DNA of 64,000 bases, from contig NZ_CP114599.1 of the NCBI RefSeq assembly GCF_027286305.1, positions 62,001-126,000 of the forward strand, written 5' to 3'. This document shows positions 34,558-43,513 of the stretch, one piece after another. The number at the start of each line of letters is the position of its first letter. The first letter of the stretch is position 1. This DNA is from Phenylobacterium sp. NIBR 498073 (GTDB lineage Bacteria > Pseudomonadota > Alphaproteobacteria > Caulobacterales > Caulobacteraceae). The notes under the pieces are model-generated. The model was not told the origin of the DNA, made no database searches, and saw only the letters and a list, made by a program, of their open reading frames with translations. A program made the position numbers and the translations under genes.

Positions 34558-37140
34558 TCACCCGGCCACGATGTTGATGATGCGGTCCTTCACGACGATC
34601 ACCTTCTTGATCGCCAGGCCCTCAAGGCGCCGCGCGATCTCCGGATCGTCAAGCACGATCTTCTCAACATCGGCCGGTTCGAGACCGGCGGCGACCGAAA
34701 TCTCGCCGCGGCGCTTGCCGTTCACCTGGACGGGCAGGACCTTGACCGCATCCTGGGTCAGGGCGGCGTCGAACTCGGGCCAGGGGGCGGACACCACCAT
34801 GCCGTCGCCGCCGATCCGCGCCCAGGCTTCCTCGGCCAGGTGCGGGGTGAACGGCGAGATCAGCCGCGCGAACGCCGACAGCGCCTCGTGGCGGGCGGCC
34901 AGCACCGGTTCGGAGGCCTTCTCGGCCGGGAATTCCTTGAGTTTGTTCAAGAATTCGTACATCCGGGCGATGCCAGAATTGAACCGGAAGGTCTCCACCG
35001 CCTCGGTCACCGCCTTGATGGTGCGATGGGTGAAGGCGCGCAGCTCGTCGGCCTTCGGGTCCGGGGAGGGGGCCGGCGCCGGACCGGCCGGCTGACTGTC
35101 GAACTCGTTCCAGACGCGGTTGACGAAACGCCAGGCGCCGTCGACGCCAGCGGCCGACCACTGGGTGTCGCGCTCGGGCGGACTGTCGGACAGCACGAAC
35201 AGGCGCGCGGCGTCGACGCCGTAGACCTCGAAGATCTCCTCGGGCGCGACGGTGTTGCGCTTGGACTTCGACATCTTCTCGACGTCGCCGATCACCAGCG
35301 GCTCGCCGGTTTCGACCATTACGGCGCGGCGGGTCCCGCCTTCCGCCAGCAGTTCGATTTCCCTCGGCTCGACCCATTCGCCGCTCTGCCGGCGATAGGT
35401 CTCGTGGGTGACCATGCCCTGGGTGAACAGGCCCGCGAACGGCTCGCGCACCGACAGCATGCCCTCGTCGGCCAGGGCGCGGGTGACGAAGCGGGCGTAC
35501 AGCAGGTGCAGCACGGCGTGCTCGATGCCGCCGACATACTGGTCGACCGGCAGCCAGTAATCGGCCGCGGCCTTGTCGATCGGTTCGCCGGCCTCGGTGT
35601 CGGCGAACCGCGCGAAGTACCAGGAGCTGTCGACGAAGGTGTCGAGGGTGTCGGTCTCGCGGGCCGCCTCGCCGCCGCATTGCGGGCAGCTGGCGTTCTT
35701 CCAGGTCGGGTGCCGCGCCAGGGCGTTGCCGGGCTTGGAGAAGTCCATGTCGTCAGGCAGGACGACCGGCAGCTGGTCCTTGGGCAGCGGGACCACGCCG
35801 CACTTGGCGCAGTGGACGACCGGGATAGGGCAGCCCCAGCCGCGCTGGCGGGCGACGCCCCAGTCGCGCAGGCGGAACACCGTCGCGCCCTTGCCCTGGT
35901 TCTGGGCTTGGATGCGGGCGATCGCCGCGGCCTTGGCCGGTTCGATCTCCAGGCCGTCCAGGAAGTCCGAGTGGAAGATCGTGCCGGGGCCGGTATAGGC
36001 CTCGTCGCCGACTTCGAAGGTGGCCGCATCTTCGCCTGGCGGCAGCACCACGGCCTTGACCGGCAGGCCGTACTTGCGGGCGAAATCCAGGTCGCGCTGA
36101 TCATGGGCCGGGCAGGCGAAGATCGCGCCGGTGCCGTAGTCCATCAGGATGAAGTTGGCGATCCAGACCGGCAGCCGCCAGTTCGGGTCGAACGGGTGGG
36201 CGACGGTCAGGCCGGTGTCGAAGCCGATCTTCTCGGCGGTCTCGATCTCGGCCTCCGAGGCCCCGCCCTTGCGGCATTCGGCGATGAAGGCGGCGACCTT
36301 CGGGTCGGCGGCCAGTTGCTCGGCCAGCGGATGGTCGGGGGCGATGCCGACGAAGCTCGCACCGTACAGGGTGTCGGGACGGGTGGTGTAGACCTCCAGC
36401 CCGTTCTCGAAGCCCTTCGGGGCCTCGCCGGTCCAGCCGAAGTTGAACTTCAGCCCCTTGGAGCGGCCGATCCAGTTCTCTTGCATCAGCCGGACCTTGT
36501 CCGGCCAGCGATCCAGGGTCTTCAGGCCTTCGATCAGCTCCTCGGCGTAGTCGGTGATGCGCAGGAACCACTGGTTCAGCTTGCGCTTCTCGACCACGGC
36601 GCCGGACCGCCAGCCGCGGCCGTCGACGACTTGCTCGTTGGCCAGCACGGTCTGGTCGACCGGATCCCAGTTGACGATGCTTTCCTTGCGGTAGACCAGG
36701 CCGCGCTTCCACAGGTCCAGGAACCAGTCCTGTTGCTTGCCGTAATAGGCCGCGTCGCAGGTCGCGAACTCGCGCGACCAGTCGATCGACAGGCCCAGCT
36801 CCTTCAGCTCGGCCCGCATCTTGGCGATGTTGTCGTAGGTCCAGCCGCGCGGATCGACGCCGCGCTCCATGGCCGCGTTCTCGGCCGGCAGGCCGAAGGC
36901 GTCCCAACCCATAGGGTGCAGCACGTTGAAGCCGCGGGCGCGCTTGTAGCGGGCCACCACGTCGCCCAGCGAATAGTTGCGCACATGGCCCATGTGCAGA
37001 CGCCCCGACGGATAGGGGAACATCTCCAGGGCGTAGTACTTCGGCACGCCCGGCGTCGGGGGACCGGCCCGGAACACGTCGGCGTCGGCCCAGGCCTTAC
37101 GCCACTTGGGCTCGGTCTCTTTCGGGTTGTAGCGGGCCAT
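34558..37140 (-). CDS. leuS: Leucyl-tRNA synthetase LeuS
   Basis: 860 residues. Class Ia synthetase. HIGH-type motif in [20 protein letters not shown], the CP1 editing domain in the middle, a zinc-like CPQCGGE insertion, and KMSKS in [17 protein letters not shown]. The C-terminal [24 protein letters not shown] domain is present. The ATG at 37140 gives [17 protein letters not shown] and follows CCCTCCCC, a modest ribosome site; the open frame upstream is not homologous. First gene of leuS-lptE-holA. Confidence 0.97.
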   Translation of the reverse strand: MARYNPKETEPKWRKAWADADVFRAGPPTPGVPKYYALEMFPYPSGRLHMGHVRNYSLGDVVARYKRARGFNVLHPMGWDAFGLPAENAAMERGVDPRGWTYDNIAKMRAELKELGLSIDWSREFATCDAAYYGKQQDWFLDLWKRGLVYRKESIVNWDPVDQTVLANEQVVDGRGWRSGAVVEKRKLNQWFLRITDYAEELIEGLKTLDRWPDKVRLMQENWIGRSKGLKFNFGWTGEAPKGFENGLEVYTTRPDTLYGASFVGIAPDHPLAEQLAADPKVAAFIAECRKGGASEAEIETAEKIGFDTGLTVAHPFDPNWRLPVWIANFILMDYGTGAIFACPAHDQRDLDFARKYGLPVKAVVLPPGEDAATFEVGDEAYTGPGTIFHSDFLDGLEIEPAKAAAIARIQAQNQGKGATVFRLRDWGVARQRGWGCPIPVVHCAKCGVVPLPKDQLPVVLPDDMDFSKPGNALARHPTWKNASCPQCGGEAARETDTLDTFVDSSWYFARFADTEAGEPIDKAAADYWLPVDQYVGGIEHAVLHLLYARFVTRALADEGMLSVREPFAGLFTQGMVTHETYRRQSGEWVEPREIELLAEGGTRRAVMVETGEPLVIGDVEKMSKSKRNTVAPEEIFEVYGVDAARLFVLSDSPPERDTQWSAAGVDGAWRFVNRVWNEFDSQPAGPAPAPSPDPKADELRAFTHRTIKAVTEAVETFRFNSGIARMYEFLNKLKEFPAEKASEPVLAARHEALSAFARLISPFTPHLAEEAWARIGGDGMVVSAPWPEFDAALTQDAVKVLPVQVNGKRRGEISVAAGLEPADVEKIVLDDPEIARRLEGLAIKKVIVVKDRIINIVAG

Positions 37141-37257
37141 GGGGAGGGCTCTCGAATTCAGTAGTAGGATGTTAGCCAGCGGCGGATGGCGCTGGCCCTG
37201 GGGAGGGAGCGCATCCGAACCGGTTTCCACCCTTGCTGAATGCGCCCCGAAAGGGCC

Positions 37258-37767
37258 TTAGCCGATGTTCGACAGCCGAAGCTGCCGCGCCTTGGTAAGG
37301 ATCGCGTTTTCCAGGTCGGTTTCGGTCTGGCCGGCCGACGGCGCGTCGGTCCAGTTCCCGGCAGCATCCTTGACCTGCTTGAAGACCGCCACGTTCAGGC
37401 CGTCGGCGCGCAGGCGCGAATCCAGGATGTAGACGGTGCACTTGAAGCGCTCGTCCGGCTTTTCCGGGTTCACGTACCAGTCGGTGATCACCACGCCGCC
37501 GTACGGGTCGGCCGAGGCCAGCGGCATGAAGGACAGGGTGTCCAACGTCGCCCGCCACAAGTAACCGTTCACCCCGATCGCGGGCTGGTTCGCATTGGCC
37601 GGAGCAGACTTCTTGTCGCCGCCCAGTCCAAACACGTTGAAGCCGCCTGGCTCCTGGGTCTGGAAGGTCCGGGGACCGCCGCTCGAGCACGCTGCCAGCG
37701 CCGTGAGGCTCAGCACCAAGGCTCCGGTCGTCACGCCACGCATCAACTCACCGCGCACAAACGGCAT
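37258..37767 (-). CDS. DUF3576 family lipoprotein
   Basis: 169 residues. Signal peptide with lipobox (GALVLSLTALAACSSGG) followed by an alphaproteobacterial DUF3576 domain: GVNGYLWRATLDTLSFMPLASADPYGGVVITDWY...ERFKCTVYILDSRLRADGLNVAVFKQ. The function is unknown; a periplasmic or outer-membrane role is inferred from the lipid anchor. AGGAG precedes ATG 37767 by about 10 bases; ATG 37743 is a second possible start. It lies upstream of leuS on the same strand and diverges from ntrZ-like. Confidence 0.88.
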   Translation of the reverse strand: MPFVRGELMRGVTTGALVLSLTALAACSSGGPRTFQTQEPGGFNVFGLGGDKKSAPANANQPAIGVNGYLWRATLDTLSFMPLASADPYGGVVITDWYVNPEKPDERFKCTVYILDSRLRADGLNVAVFKQVKDAAGNWTDAPSAGQTETDLENAILTKARQLRLSNIG

Positions 37768-37938
37768 ATATCGGCTCCTAGTCGTTCTTCCGCGTCGGTT
37801 CGCGCCGCGGCGCCGCCCCCTCGCAGCCGCGCCCTCTATAACAATGCCCGTGGAACCGCCAAACAGGAATCGCGTGTCTCAACCGCCACAGGCGCCGACG
37901 ATCTGCCTGCGGAGCGTGCAAAGGGCTGCTGGAGTCGG

Positions 37939-37967
37939 TTGACCTGACGTCGCTGCGGACTTTAATC
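37939..37967 (+). promoter_or_regulatory. Possible sigma-70-type promoter of ntrZ-like gene
   Basis: TTGACC, 17 bases, TTAATC, ending 60 bases before the ntrZ-like ATG. The -35 is good, the -10 only fair. The rest of the 259-base divergent gap shows nothing else I can support. Confidence 0.35.
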
Positions 37968-38026
37968 GCGACAACGGTCACGTCTCAAAGTGGCGTGGTT
38001 GGGGCTAAGGGGCCATATAGGTGGGT

Positions 38027-38410
38027 ATGTCCAAGCGGTTGGTCATTTCGTTGATCGGCGCGGCGCTCCTCGCGAGCGGCGCTTCGGCGGCGCATGCCCA
38101 GTCGGCCGCGAAGGGAAAACCTGCCGACTTCACCGTGCGCAGCGAAACCACGACGACCCCGCAAGGCAACAAGTCGCTGAAGTGGGATACCCGCAAGGGG
38201 CGCTTTGGGGTCACGCTCAATCTCGAACAACGGGGCGAGCGCGACACCCAGTGGAACGACGTCGAGGCTGGCGCCTACTTCCGTGTGACGCCGAGCCTGC
38301 GGGTCGGCGGCGCAGTCGCCCTGGGCGAGAAGGAAGCGCCGGCCTACAAGAAGACCGAGCCGCAGGAATCCGCGCCGCGCGTCCGGCTCGAGACCGCCTT
38401 CAAGTTCTAA
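38027..38410 (+). CDS. NtrZ-like periplasmic protein
   Basis: 127 residues. Signal peptide SKRLVISLIGAALLASGASAAHAQ, then a conserved beta-rich domain: DFTVRSETTTTPQGNKSLKWDTRKGRFGVTLNLEQ, WNDVEAGAYFRVTPSLRVGGAVALG and the end PRVRLETAFKF. The ending and the SLRVGGAVALG segment match the NtrZ family of Caulobacter, a periplasmic protein implicated in control of the NtrY sensor kinase. ntrY and ntrX are not in the window. AGGTGGG precedes the ATG. It is convergent with the thiE-like gene, overlapping it by 11 bases. Confidence 0.75.
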   Translation: MSKRLVISLIGAALLASGASAAHAQSAAKGKPADFTVRSETTTTPQGNKSLKWDTRKGRFGVTLNLEQRGERDTQWNDVEAGAYFRVTPSLRVGGAVALGEKEAPAYKKTEPQESAPRVRLETAFKF

Positions 38411-38990
38411 GGGCTTCCACGGCCGACAGACCGACCAGGCCCGCAGGCAGCAGCCGGCGGGCTGTTTTGTCGTTGACGCCGCCCAGCGCATATACCGGCC
38501 CGCCTGCCGCCCGGACCAGCCGCGCCAGCCGCAGCGGCCCGATCGGCGGACCGGCCGACGGGCTGTTCGACGCAAAGACCGCCGAGACCACCACCGCATC
38601 TGCGCCGGCCGCCAGCCCGCGCCGCGCCGCCGGCAGGCTGTGCGCCGCCGAAGTGACGATCCAGCCTTTGCGCTTCAGGCGCCGGGCCCGCGTCGCCATG
38701 CGCTCAGGAAGGTGGACGCCGTGCGCGCCGACGCGGGCGGCCAGCCCAGCGTCGGCGCCGATGAGCAGGACAAGGCCGCGCGCGGCCGCGATCTGCGCCA
38801 GCCGCCTGGCCCGCGCCTCCGCGTCCGGGGCGCCGAACGCCCGGAAGACGATCGCCGATCCCCGCGGCAGCCGCCGGGCGGCGGCCTCGATGTCAGGCGT
38901 GCGGGCCGGATCGGTGAAGAACAGCAGCGGCGGCAACGGGGGGTTTCGCCCGGCCGCGCGGCGACCTATGGCTTGGGCCGTTCTCGTCAC
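38400..38990 (-). CDS. Thiamine phosphate synthase/TenI family protein
   Basis: 196 residues from GTG 38990; the start is uncertain. TIM-barrel with PPLLFFTDPARTPDIEAAARRLPRGSAIVFRAFG, LLIGADAGLAARVGAHGVHLPER (compare ThiE hGVHLGQ), GADAVVVSAVFASNSPS and the phosphate loop VYALGGVNDKTARRL. It resembles the ThiE/TenI family but lacks some ThiE pyrimidine-binding residues, so a genuine ThiE role is not assured. It diverges from the YggS-type gene with 19 bases between the starts. Confidence 0.75.
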   Translation of the reverse strand: MTRTAQAIGRRAAGRNPPLPPLLFFTDPARTPDIEAAARRLPRGSAIVFRAFGAPDAEARARRLAQIAAARGLVLLIGADAGLAARVGAHGVHLPERMATRARRLKRKGWIVTSAAHSLPAARRGLAAGADAVVVSAVFASNSPSAGPPIGPLRLARLVRAAGGPVYALGGVNDKTARRLLPAGLVGLSAVEALRT

Positions 38991-39009
38991 TGTCCAGAAG
39001 TTCGCCGCG

Positions 39010-39663
39010 ATGACCGTTCCTCCCGCCCTCACCGACGTCCTAGACCGGATCGCGCGCGCGGCGAAGGCGTCCGGTCGGCCTGCGGGCGACGTGACCCTGG
39101 TGGCGGTCTCCAAGCAACAACCCTGGGAGAAGGTGGCGCCGATCCTGGCGGCCGGCCAGTCGGTGTTCGGCGAGAACCGGGTTCAGGAGGCGATGGAGCG
39201 CTGGTCGGGGCGCCCGGAGGCGTTGGAGCTGCGGCTGATCGGGCCGCTGCAGTCGAACAAGACCAAGGAGGCGGTGGCGTTCTTCGAGGTGATCGAGAGC
39301 CTCGACCGCGACAAGCTGGCCCGCGCCCTGGCCGAGGAGATTCAGAAGCAGGGCCGCACGCCGCGACTCTACGTCCAGGTCAATACCGGCGAGGAGCCGC
39401 AGAAGGCCGGGGTCGTCCCGGCCGAGGCGGACGCCTTCATCGCCGCTTGCCGCACGACCTACGGCCTGCAGATCGAGGGGTTGATGTGCATTCCGCCGGC
39501 CGCCGAGCCGCCTGGCCCGCACTTCGCCCTGCTGGCCAAGATCGCCGCCCGCAACGGCGTTGCGAAGCTCTCCATGGGCATGAGCGACGACTTCGAGGCC
39601 GCGATCGCCTTCGGGGCCACCAGCGTGCGGGTCGGCTCGGCCCTGTTCGGCGCCCGCGGCTAG
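39010..39663 (+). CDS. YggS family pyridoxal phosphate homeostasis protein
   Basis: 217 residues. Single-domain PLP-binding TIM barrel related to alanine racemase N-terminal domains. VTLVAVSKQQP holds the PLP lysine; FGENRVQEAMERW, LRLIGPLQSNKTKEAV and LSMGMSDDFEAAIAFGATSVRVGSALFG are family signatures. It buffers PLP and influences amino and keto acid balance; no catalytic reaction is known. The stop codon TAG shares a CTAG with the stop of the convergent L,D-transpeptidase. Confidence 0.95.
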   Translation: MTVPPALTDVLDRIARAAKASGRPAGDVTLVAVSKQQPWEKVAPILAAGQSVFGENRVQEAMERWSGRPEALELRLIGPLQSNKTKEAVAFFEVIESLDRDKLARALAEEIQKQGRTPRLYVQVNTGEEPQKAGVVPAEADAFIAACRTTYGLQIEGLMCIPPAAEPPGPHFALLAKIAARNGVAKLSMGMSDDFEAAIAFGATSVRVGSALFGARG

Positions 39664-40166
39664 ACCTGTTCGATGGCGACGGCGTCGCCCAGCTTGGCCA
39701 GCGACAGCAGTTCCAGCATGTCCTCGCGCGACAGCGCCACGCAGCCTTCGGTCGGCGCGTAGCCGGGGCGGGCCAGGTGCAGGAAGATCGCCGAGCCCAG
39801 CCCTCGGACCGGCGGGTCGTCGTTGTGGGCCAGGATGCAGACCAGGTCGTAGACGTCGTCCTCGCGCCACATCTGCTCGGCGCTGGCCGGATGCGGCAGC
39901 TTCACCGCCCGGTTGTAGGCCGGATCGCCCGGCGCATCGCACCAGCCGTCGTCGCGCTCCAGCGCCTTGGTCGGCAGCCGCGTCTGCGGGGGGCCGCCCT
40001 TGTCGGGCCGGAACAACACCCGGCGGATGCCCCAGGTCCCGAGCGGCGACTTGCCGTCGCCCTCGCGCTTGTCGGCGGCCGCGATCACCCCGCCCTTTCC
40101 CAGCGCGCAACGGGTGATGCGCCCGTCCAGGCGGAAGCTTCCATCTGACATCGCCGTGAAGATCAT
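39660..40166 (-). CDS. L,D-transpeptidase (YkuD-type) family protein
   Basis: 168 residues without an obvious signal peptide. GKSPLGTWGIRRVLFRPDKGG, the histidine-bearing segment IFLHLARPGYAPTEGCVALSREDMLELL (H-x-n-GCVALS with the catalytic Cys) match the YkuD catalytic domain. Enzymes of this fold make 3-3 crosslinks in murein or attach proteins; the cytosolic-looking N-terminus and short length leave the compartment open. It diverges from the cenR-like gene by 46 bases, linking it in position with an envelope regulator. Confidence 0.88.
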   Translation of the reverse strand: MIFTAMSDGSFRLDGRITRCALGKGGVIAAADKREGDGKSPLGTWGIRRVLFRPDKGGPPQTRLPTKALERDDGWCDAPGDPAYNRAVKLPHPASAEQMWREDDVYDLVCILAHNDDPPVRGLGSAIFLHLARPGYAPTEGCVALSREDMLELLSLAKLGDAVAIEQV

Positions 40167-40212
40167 GACTTAAGGGAACTCCCGCGGTTGGCTCTTTAGG
40201 GCGATACGGTGC

Positions 40213-40911
40213 ATGTTCGGGTCCATGGCTCAACGCAAGACCTTGCTCGTCGTCGACGACAACGAAGAACTCCGCGGCGCGATCGCCGAACAACTCCAAC
40301 TCTCCGAGGACTTCTCGGCCATCGAGGCGGCGACCGCCGGCGATGGGGTGAAGGCGGCGGTCGAGAACCGCCCCGATCTCATCCTGCTCGATGTCGACCT
40401 GCCCGACATGAACGGCCGCGAGGCCTGCCGCCAGATGCGCGCCAAGGGCGTCGTCGCCCCGATCATCATGCTTACGGCGGCCGCCGCCGACGACGACCAG
40501 ATCTCCGGGCTGGAGGCCGGCGCCAACGACTATGTGACCAAGCCCTTCAAGTTCCAGGTGCTGCTGGCGCGCATCCGCGCCCAGCTGCGCAGCGCCGAAC
40601 AGTCGGAGGGCGCGGTGTTCCACCTCGGCGCCTATGAGTTCCGCCCTTCGGCCAAGATGCTGGTCGACGCCAACCAGAAGAAGATCCGGCTCACCGAAAA
40701 AGAGACCAACATCCTGAAGTACCTCTACCGCGCCGGCGAAAAGCCGGTCTCGCGCGAGGAACTGCTGGCCGAGGTCTGGGGCTACAACGCCGGGGTCACC
40801 ACCCACACGCTGGAAACTCACGTCTATCGCCTGCGCCAGAAGATCGAGCCCGATCCCGGCAACGCCCGCTTGCTGCTGACCGAGGCCGGCGGCTACCGTC
40901 TTGCGCCGTAA
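40213..40911 (+). CDS. cenR: OmpR-type response regulator, CenR-like
   Basis: 232 residues (start at ATG 40213; ATG 40225 possible). Receiver domain with acidic pair DDN, phospho-Asp in LILLDVDLPDMNG, Thr in IMLTAAAADDDQ and Lys in YVTKPFKFQVLL. Winged helix with KKIRLTEKETNILKYLYRAGEKPVSREELLAEVWGYN and THTLETHVYRLRQKIE. The sequence type and the location near the origin between an L,D-transpeptidase and xth match Caulobacter CenR, an essential envelope regulator paired with CenK. cenK is not in the window. The assignment is by similarity from memory. Confidence 0.7.
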   Translation: MFGSMAQRKTLLVVDDNEELRGAIAEQLQLSEDFSAIEAATAGDGVKAAVENRPDLILLDVDLPDMNGREACRQMRAKGVVAPIIMLTAAAADDDQISGLEAGANDYVTKPFKFQVLLARIRAQLRSAEQSEGAVFHLGAYEFRPSAKMLVDANQKKIRLTEKETNILKYLYRAGEKPVSREELLAEVWGYNAGVTTHTLETHVYRLRQKIEPDPGNARLLLTEAGGYRLAP

Positions 40912-40928
40912 GGCGGGGGCGGCGACGC

Positions 40929-41393
40929 GTGGCGAAGAAAAAGTGGACGGTCGCGCGCGCCTTTCCGCTGATGCTGATCGGCGCAGTGGTGGTGGGGGTG
41001 ATCGTCGTAGCGGTCGGCTCCCACCTGCGCCGGGCCACGGTCATCGCCGACTCTACCGCCAGCCTGCCGGCCGGCGCGCTTGAGGGCGAGCCCTGCGCGG
41101 TGCTGACCAAGGACGAGTACGCCGCCCGCGGCGCCAAGGCCCAGCACGGCTTCATCACCAACGACATCCGCTATGACCGCCGCTATGGCCATGCCGACTG
41201 CAGCATCGTCAAGGCCGGCGGGGCGGGGAACGACTTTGTCCCGGTCTGCCAGTTCAGCGGCCCGGCCCAGCTGGTGGTGACCACCGGCAAGGGCGCCTTC
41301 TATTTCGCGCCGGGCGTCGGCCGGCCGGCGACGGTGGCCACGCGCGACGGCGTGCCGACCTGCGTGATCCCCAAGGTTCCGGCGAAGTTCTAG
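40929..41393 (+). CDS. Hypothetical membrane-anchored periplasmic protein
   Basis: 154 residues, GTG start. One N-terminal membrane segment (FPLMLIGAVVVGVIVVAVGSHL) after a KKKW basic lead, then a soluble domain with four cysteines (EPCAVL, ADCSIV, PVCQFS, PTCVIP), possibly two disulfides in the periplasm. No family recognised. It follows the cenR-like gene by 17 bases and could be its downstream partner or target. The TAG stop shares CTAG with the convergent xth stop. Confidence 0.7.
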   Translation: MAKKKWTVARAFPLMLIGAVVVGVIVVAVGSHLRRATVIADSTASLPAGALEGEPCAVLTKDEYAARGAKAQHGFITNDIRYDRRYGHADCSIVKAGGAGNDFVPVCQFSGPAQLVVTTGKGAFYFAPGVGRPATVATRDGVPTCVIPKVPAKF

Positions 41394-42196
41394 ACCGCGA
41401 AGTCGGCGCTGACCGGTGCGTGGTCGCTGGGACGTTCCCACTCGCGCACGTCGTCGTGCACCCGCGAGGCGGCCTTGCCGGTGTGGAAGGCCGCGTCCCT
41501 CAGGCCCGGCGTCACCAGGATGTGGTCGAGCCGCAGCCCGCGGTTGGACTTGCGGAAGTCGGCCGCCCGATAGCTCCACCACGAGAACAGCTTTTCCGGC
41601 TCGGGGATCGCCGCGCGCGGCAGGTCGATGAAGTCGAGGCTGGCCTTCAGCTTGGCGAACGCTTCCAGTTCGATCGGCGTGTGGCTGACGATTTTCGACA
41701 TCTGCTTATGGCTCCAGACGTCGAATTCGCCCGGCGCGACGTTCAGGTCGCCGACGATGGCCAGCGGCGCCTTCGGGTCCCGGCGCGCCATCTCGGCGGT
41801 GAGCTTCTCAAAGAAGTCGAGCTTGTGGTCGAACTTCGGATTCAGCTCGCGGTCGGGGATGTCGCCGCCGGCCGGGATGTAGAAGTTCTGGATCTCGACC
41901 CCGGCGACCTTGCCGCCGACGCAGCGGGCGTGCTTCTCGCGGCAGACGTCCAGCGGCGCGGCGTCCTCGATCGGCAGCCGAGAGGCGATGGCCACCCCAT
42001 GCCAGCCTTTCTGGCCGGCGATCTTGATGTGCGGCAGGCCGGCGGCCTCGAAGGCGGCGCGCGGGAACTCGCCCTCCTGGCACTTGATCTCCTGCATGCA
42101 GAGCACGTCGGGGGCCTGCTCGTCGACGAAGCGGGCCACTTGCTCGGCCCGCAGGCGCACGGAGTTGACGTTCCAGGTGGAGAGGCGAAGGCGCAT
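41390..42196 (-). CDS. xth: Exodeoxyribonuclease III (AP endonuclease) XthA
   Basis: 268 residues. EEP-fold nuclease for abasic sites. LRLSTWNVNSVRLR, VLCMQEIKCQ (catalytic Glu), GVAIASRLPIED, IVGDLNVAPGEFD, NRGLRLDHILVTP and PSDHAPVSADF are the full motif series with the catalytic His at the end. The start follows a terminator that closes the LolA-like transcript, so it has its own promoter or is read through. It is convergent with the membrane-anchored hypothetical gene. Confidence 0.95.
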   Translation of the reverse strand: MRLRLSTWNVNSVRLRAEQVARFVDEQAPDVLCMQEIKCQEGEFPRAAFEAAGLPHIKIAGQKGWHGVAIASRLPIEDAAPLDVCREKHARCVGGKVAGVEIQNFYIPAGGDIPDRELNPKFDHKLDFFEKLTAEMARRDPKAPLAIVGDLNVAPGEFDVWSHKQMSKIVSHTPIELEAFAKLKASLDFIDLPRAAIPEPEKLFSWWSYRAADFRKSNRGLRLDHILVTPGLRDAAFHTGKAASRVHDDVREWERPSDHAPVSADFAV

Positions 42197-42223
42197 GGAC
42201 GGGTTTCTAAGGGGCTTCGGGCA

Positions 42224-42260
42224 AAAAGAAACGCCCGGGCACTGGAGAAGCCCGGGCGTA
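42224..42260 (-). terminator. Intrinsic terminator of the LolA-like gene
   Basis: Perfect 9-bp stem CGCCCGGGC / GCCCGGGCG with a 9-base loop; on the minus strand it is followed by TTTCTTTTT. It lies 150 bases downstream of the LolA-like stop and just before xth. The 150 bases between (42261-42410) are AT-richer but show no gene I can support. Confidence 0.85.
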
Positions 42261-42410
42261 AAGTGTGTCTCTCATGCCGCCGCCGGGAGGGGATAGGGTC
42301 CGGCACGGAAAGGGGTCGCGATCGCGCGATCCCAATAGTGTCATTAATGCCACTTGCGGCGAGAAAAAGTCAATCAAAAATCACGCGGCATCTTGCCTGT
42401 TGTGAATGTG

Positions 42411-43055
42411 TCACATTTTGCCGCGGCCGACGTTCTTCGGGCGCGGGTCCTTGAGCACGAACAGCGACGAGGCCAGGCCGCTGGTCTTGGTCAGGCTGGT
42501 CAGGCGGATGCGCGTGGACGAGCCTTGCGCGTCGGTGACCGTCCAGCCGACCAGCGCCAGCGGGCTGTCCGAGAAGGTGAGGGTGATCTGCCCCTCGGCC
42601 TGCTTCTTGGCGTCGCGGGCGGTGATCGAAAAGCCGTCCGTCAGCCGTGCGACGCGGGTGACGTTGATCCCGCGGTCGAGCCGGATCTGGCGGGCCAGGA
42701 AGATCGACAGCGGCGTGGCCATCAGCGGGTAGGCGTCGAAGGTCTTCAGCCGCGAGTCCGCGATCGAGACGTTGCCGCCGTCGGAGACCACCAGCAGGCC
42801 CGAGGGCTTGTCGTACTCGAAGCGCGCCTTGCCCGGGCGCTTCAGATAGAGCGAGCCCTGGGTCATCGCCCCGCGCGCGTCGGTCTGCACGAACCGGCCC
42901 TTGGCCTCGGTCAGGCCCTCCAGATAGGCCGCGGCGCGATCGAGCAGCGCCTTGTCCGCCTCCGACAGCGGCGCGGCGGGCGCGCGCTGGGCCAGGGCGG
43001 GGAGGGGCAGGGCGGCCAGGCCCAGCGCCAGGGCGCGGCGGGTCAGTCGGGTCAT
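42411..43055 (-). CDS. LolA-like outer-membrane lipoprotein carrier
   Basis: 214 residues from ATG 43055. A signal peptide RRALALGLAALPLPALAQ, then the LolA fold: AAAYLEGLTEAKGRFVQTDARGAMTQGSLYLKRPGKARFEYDKPSGLLVVSDGGNVSIADSRLKTFDAYPL and LGWTV-type end strands. LolA carries lipoproteins from LolCDE through the periplasm. It is of the alphaproteobacterial LolA type and has a terminator behind it. The start is preferred because upstream codons lack conservation and would delay the signal peptide. Confidence 0.87.
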   Translation of the reverse strand: MTRLTRRALALGLAALPLPALAQRAPAAPLSEADKALLDRAAAYLEGLTEAKGRFVQTDARGAMTQGSLYLKRPGKARFEYDKPSGLLVVSDGGNVSIADSRLKTFDAYPLMATPLSIFLARQIRLDRGINVTRVARLTDGFSITARDAKKQAEGQITLTFSDSPLALVGWTVTDAQGSSTRIRLTSLTKTSGLASSLFVLKDPRPKNVGRGKM

Positions 43056-43137
43056 GCGACGGCGAACTCCAGTTTCGGCGAGCCTTCTATATGGCGCCGT
43101 GGGCCTCAATAGGGCGCAAGAACGGCGAAGCTCGCCC

Positions 43138-43281
43138 TTAGTTGCGCGGCGCCCTTCGCCAGCCGATCACGCAGAGCCCGAGCATGATCACATTGCCGAC
43201 CGCGTCGAGGAGGCCGAAGAGCGTCAGGACCGGCGTCACCACATAGAACCAGTAGTTGAAGACGAAGAACGGCAGCAGCAT
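43138..43281 (-). CDS. Small membrane protein (47 aa)
   Basis: Starts MLLPFFVFNYWFYVVTPVLTLFGLLDAVGNVIMLGLCVIGWRRAPRN: one long or two short hydrophobic segments with a basic C-terminus. AGGGAAG lies 8 bases upstream of the ATG, supporting translation. No family is recognised. It ends 82 bases before the LolA-like start and may be in the same transcript. Confidence 0.55.
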   Translation of the reverse strand: MLLPFFVFNYWFYVVTPVLTLFGLLDAVGNVIMLGLCVIGWRRAPRN

Positions 43282-43513
43282 CGCCGCTTCCCTTCGTCGC
43301 TCCGCCTGGGCGGGGCGCCGTCCACCTGATTGTGAACAAAAACTTACCCCAGGCAGGCGGCGTTTCACCCCCTTCGGGGCGATTCCGCATTGCAGCAAGC
43401 TTGTGCGCGTCAAAAATCGTACATATCACCGGGCCGTCGGCCGCCTGAGCGACCCCGCCAGAGGGTCTCCGTGGCCGGCGATGACGCGTGGGTAACATAA
43501 GGGGCGCAGCCTG

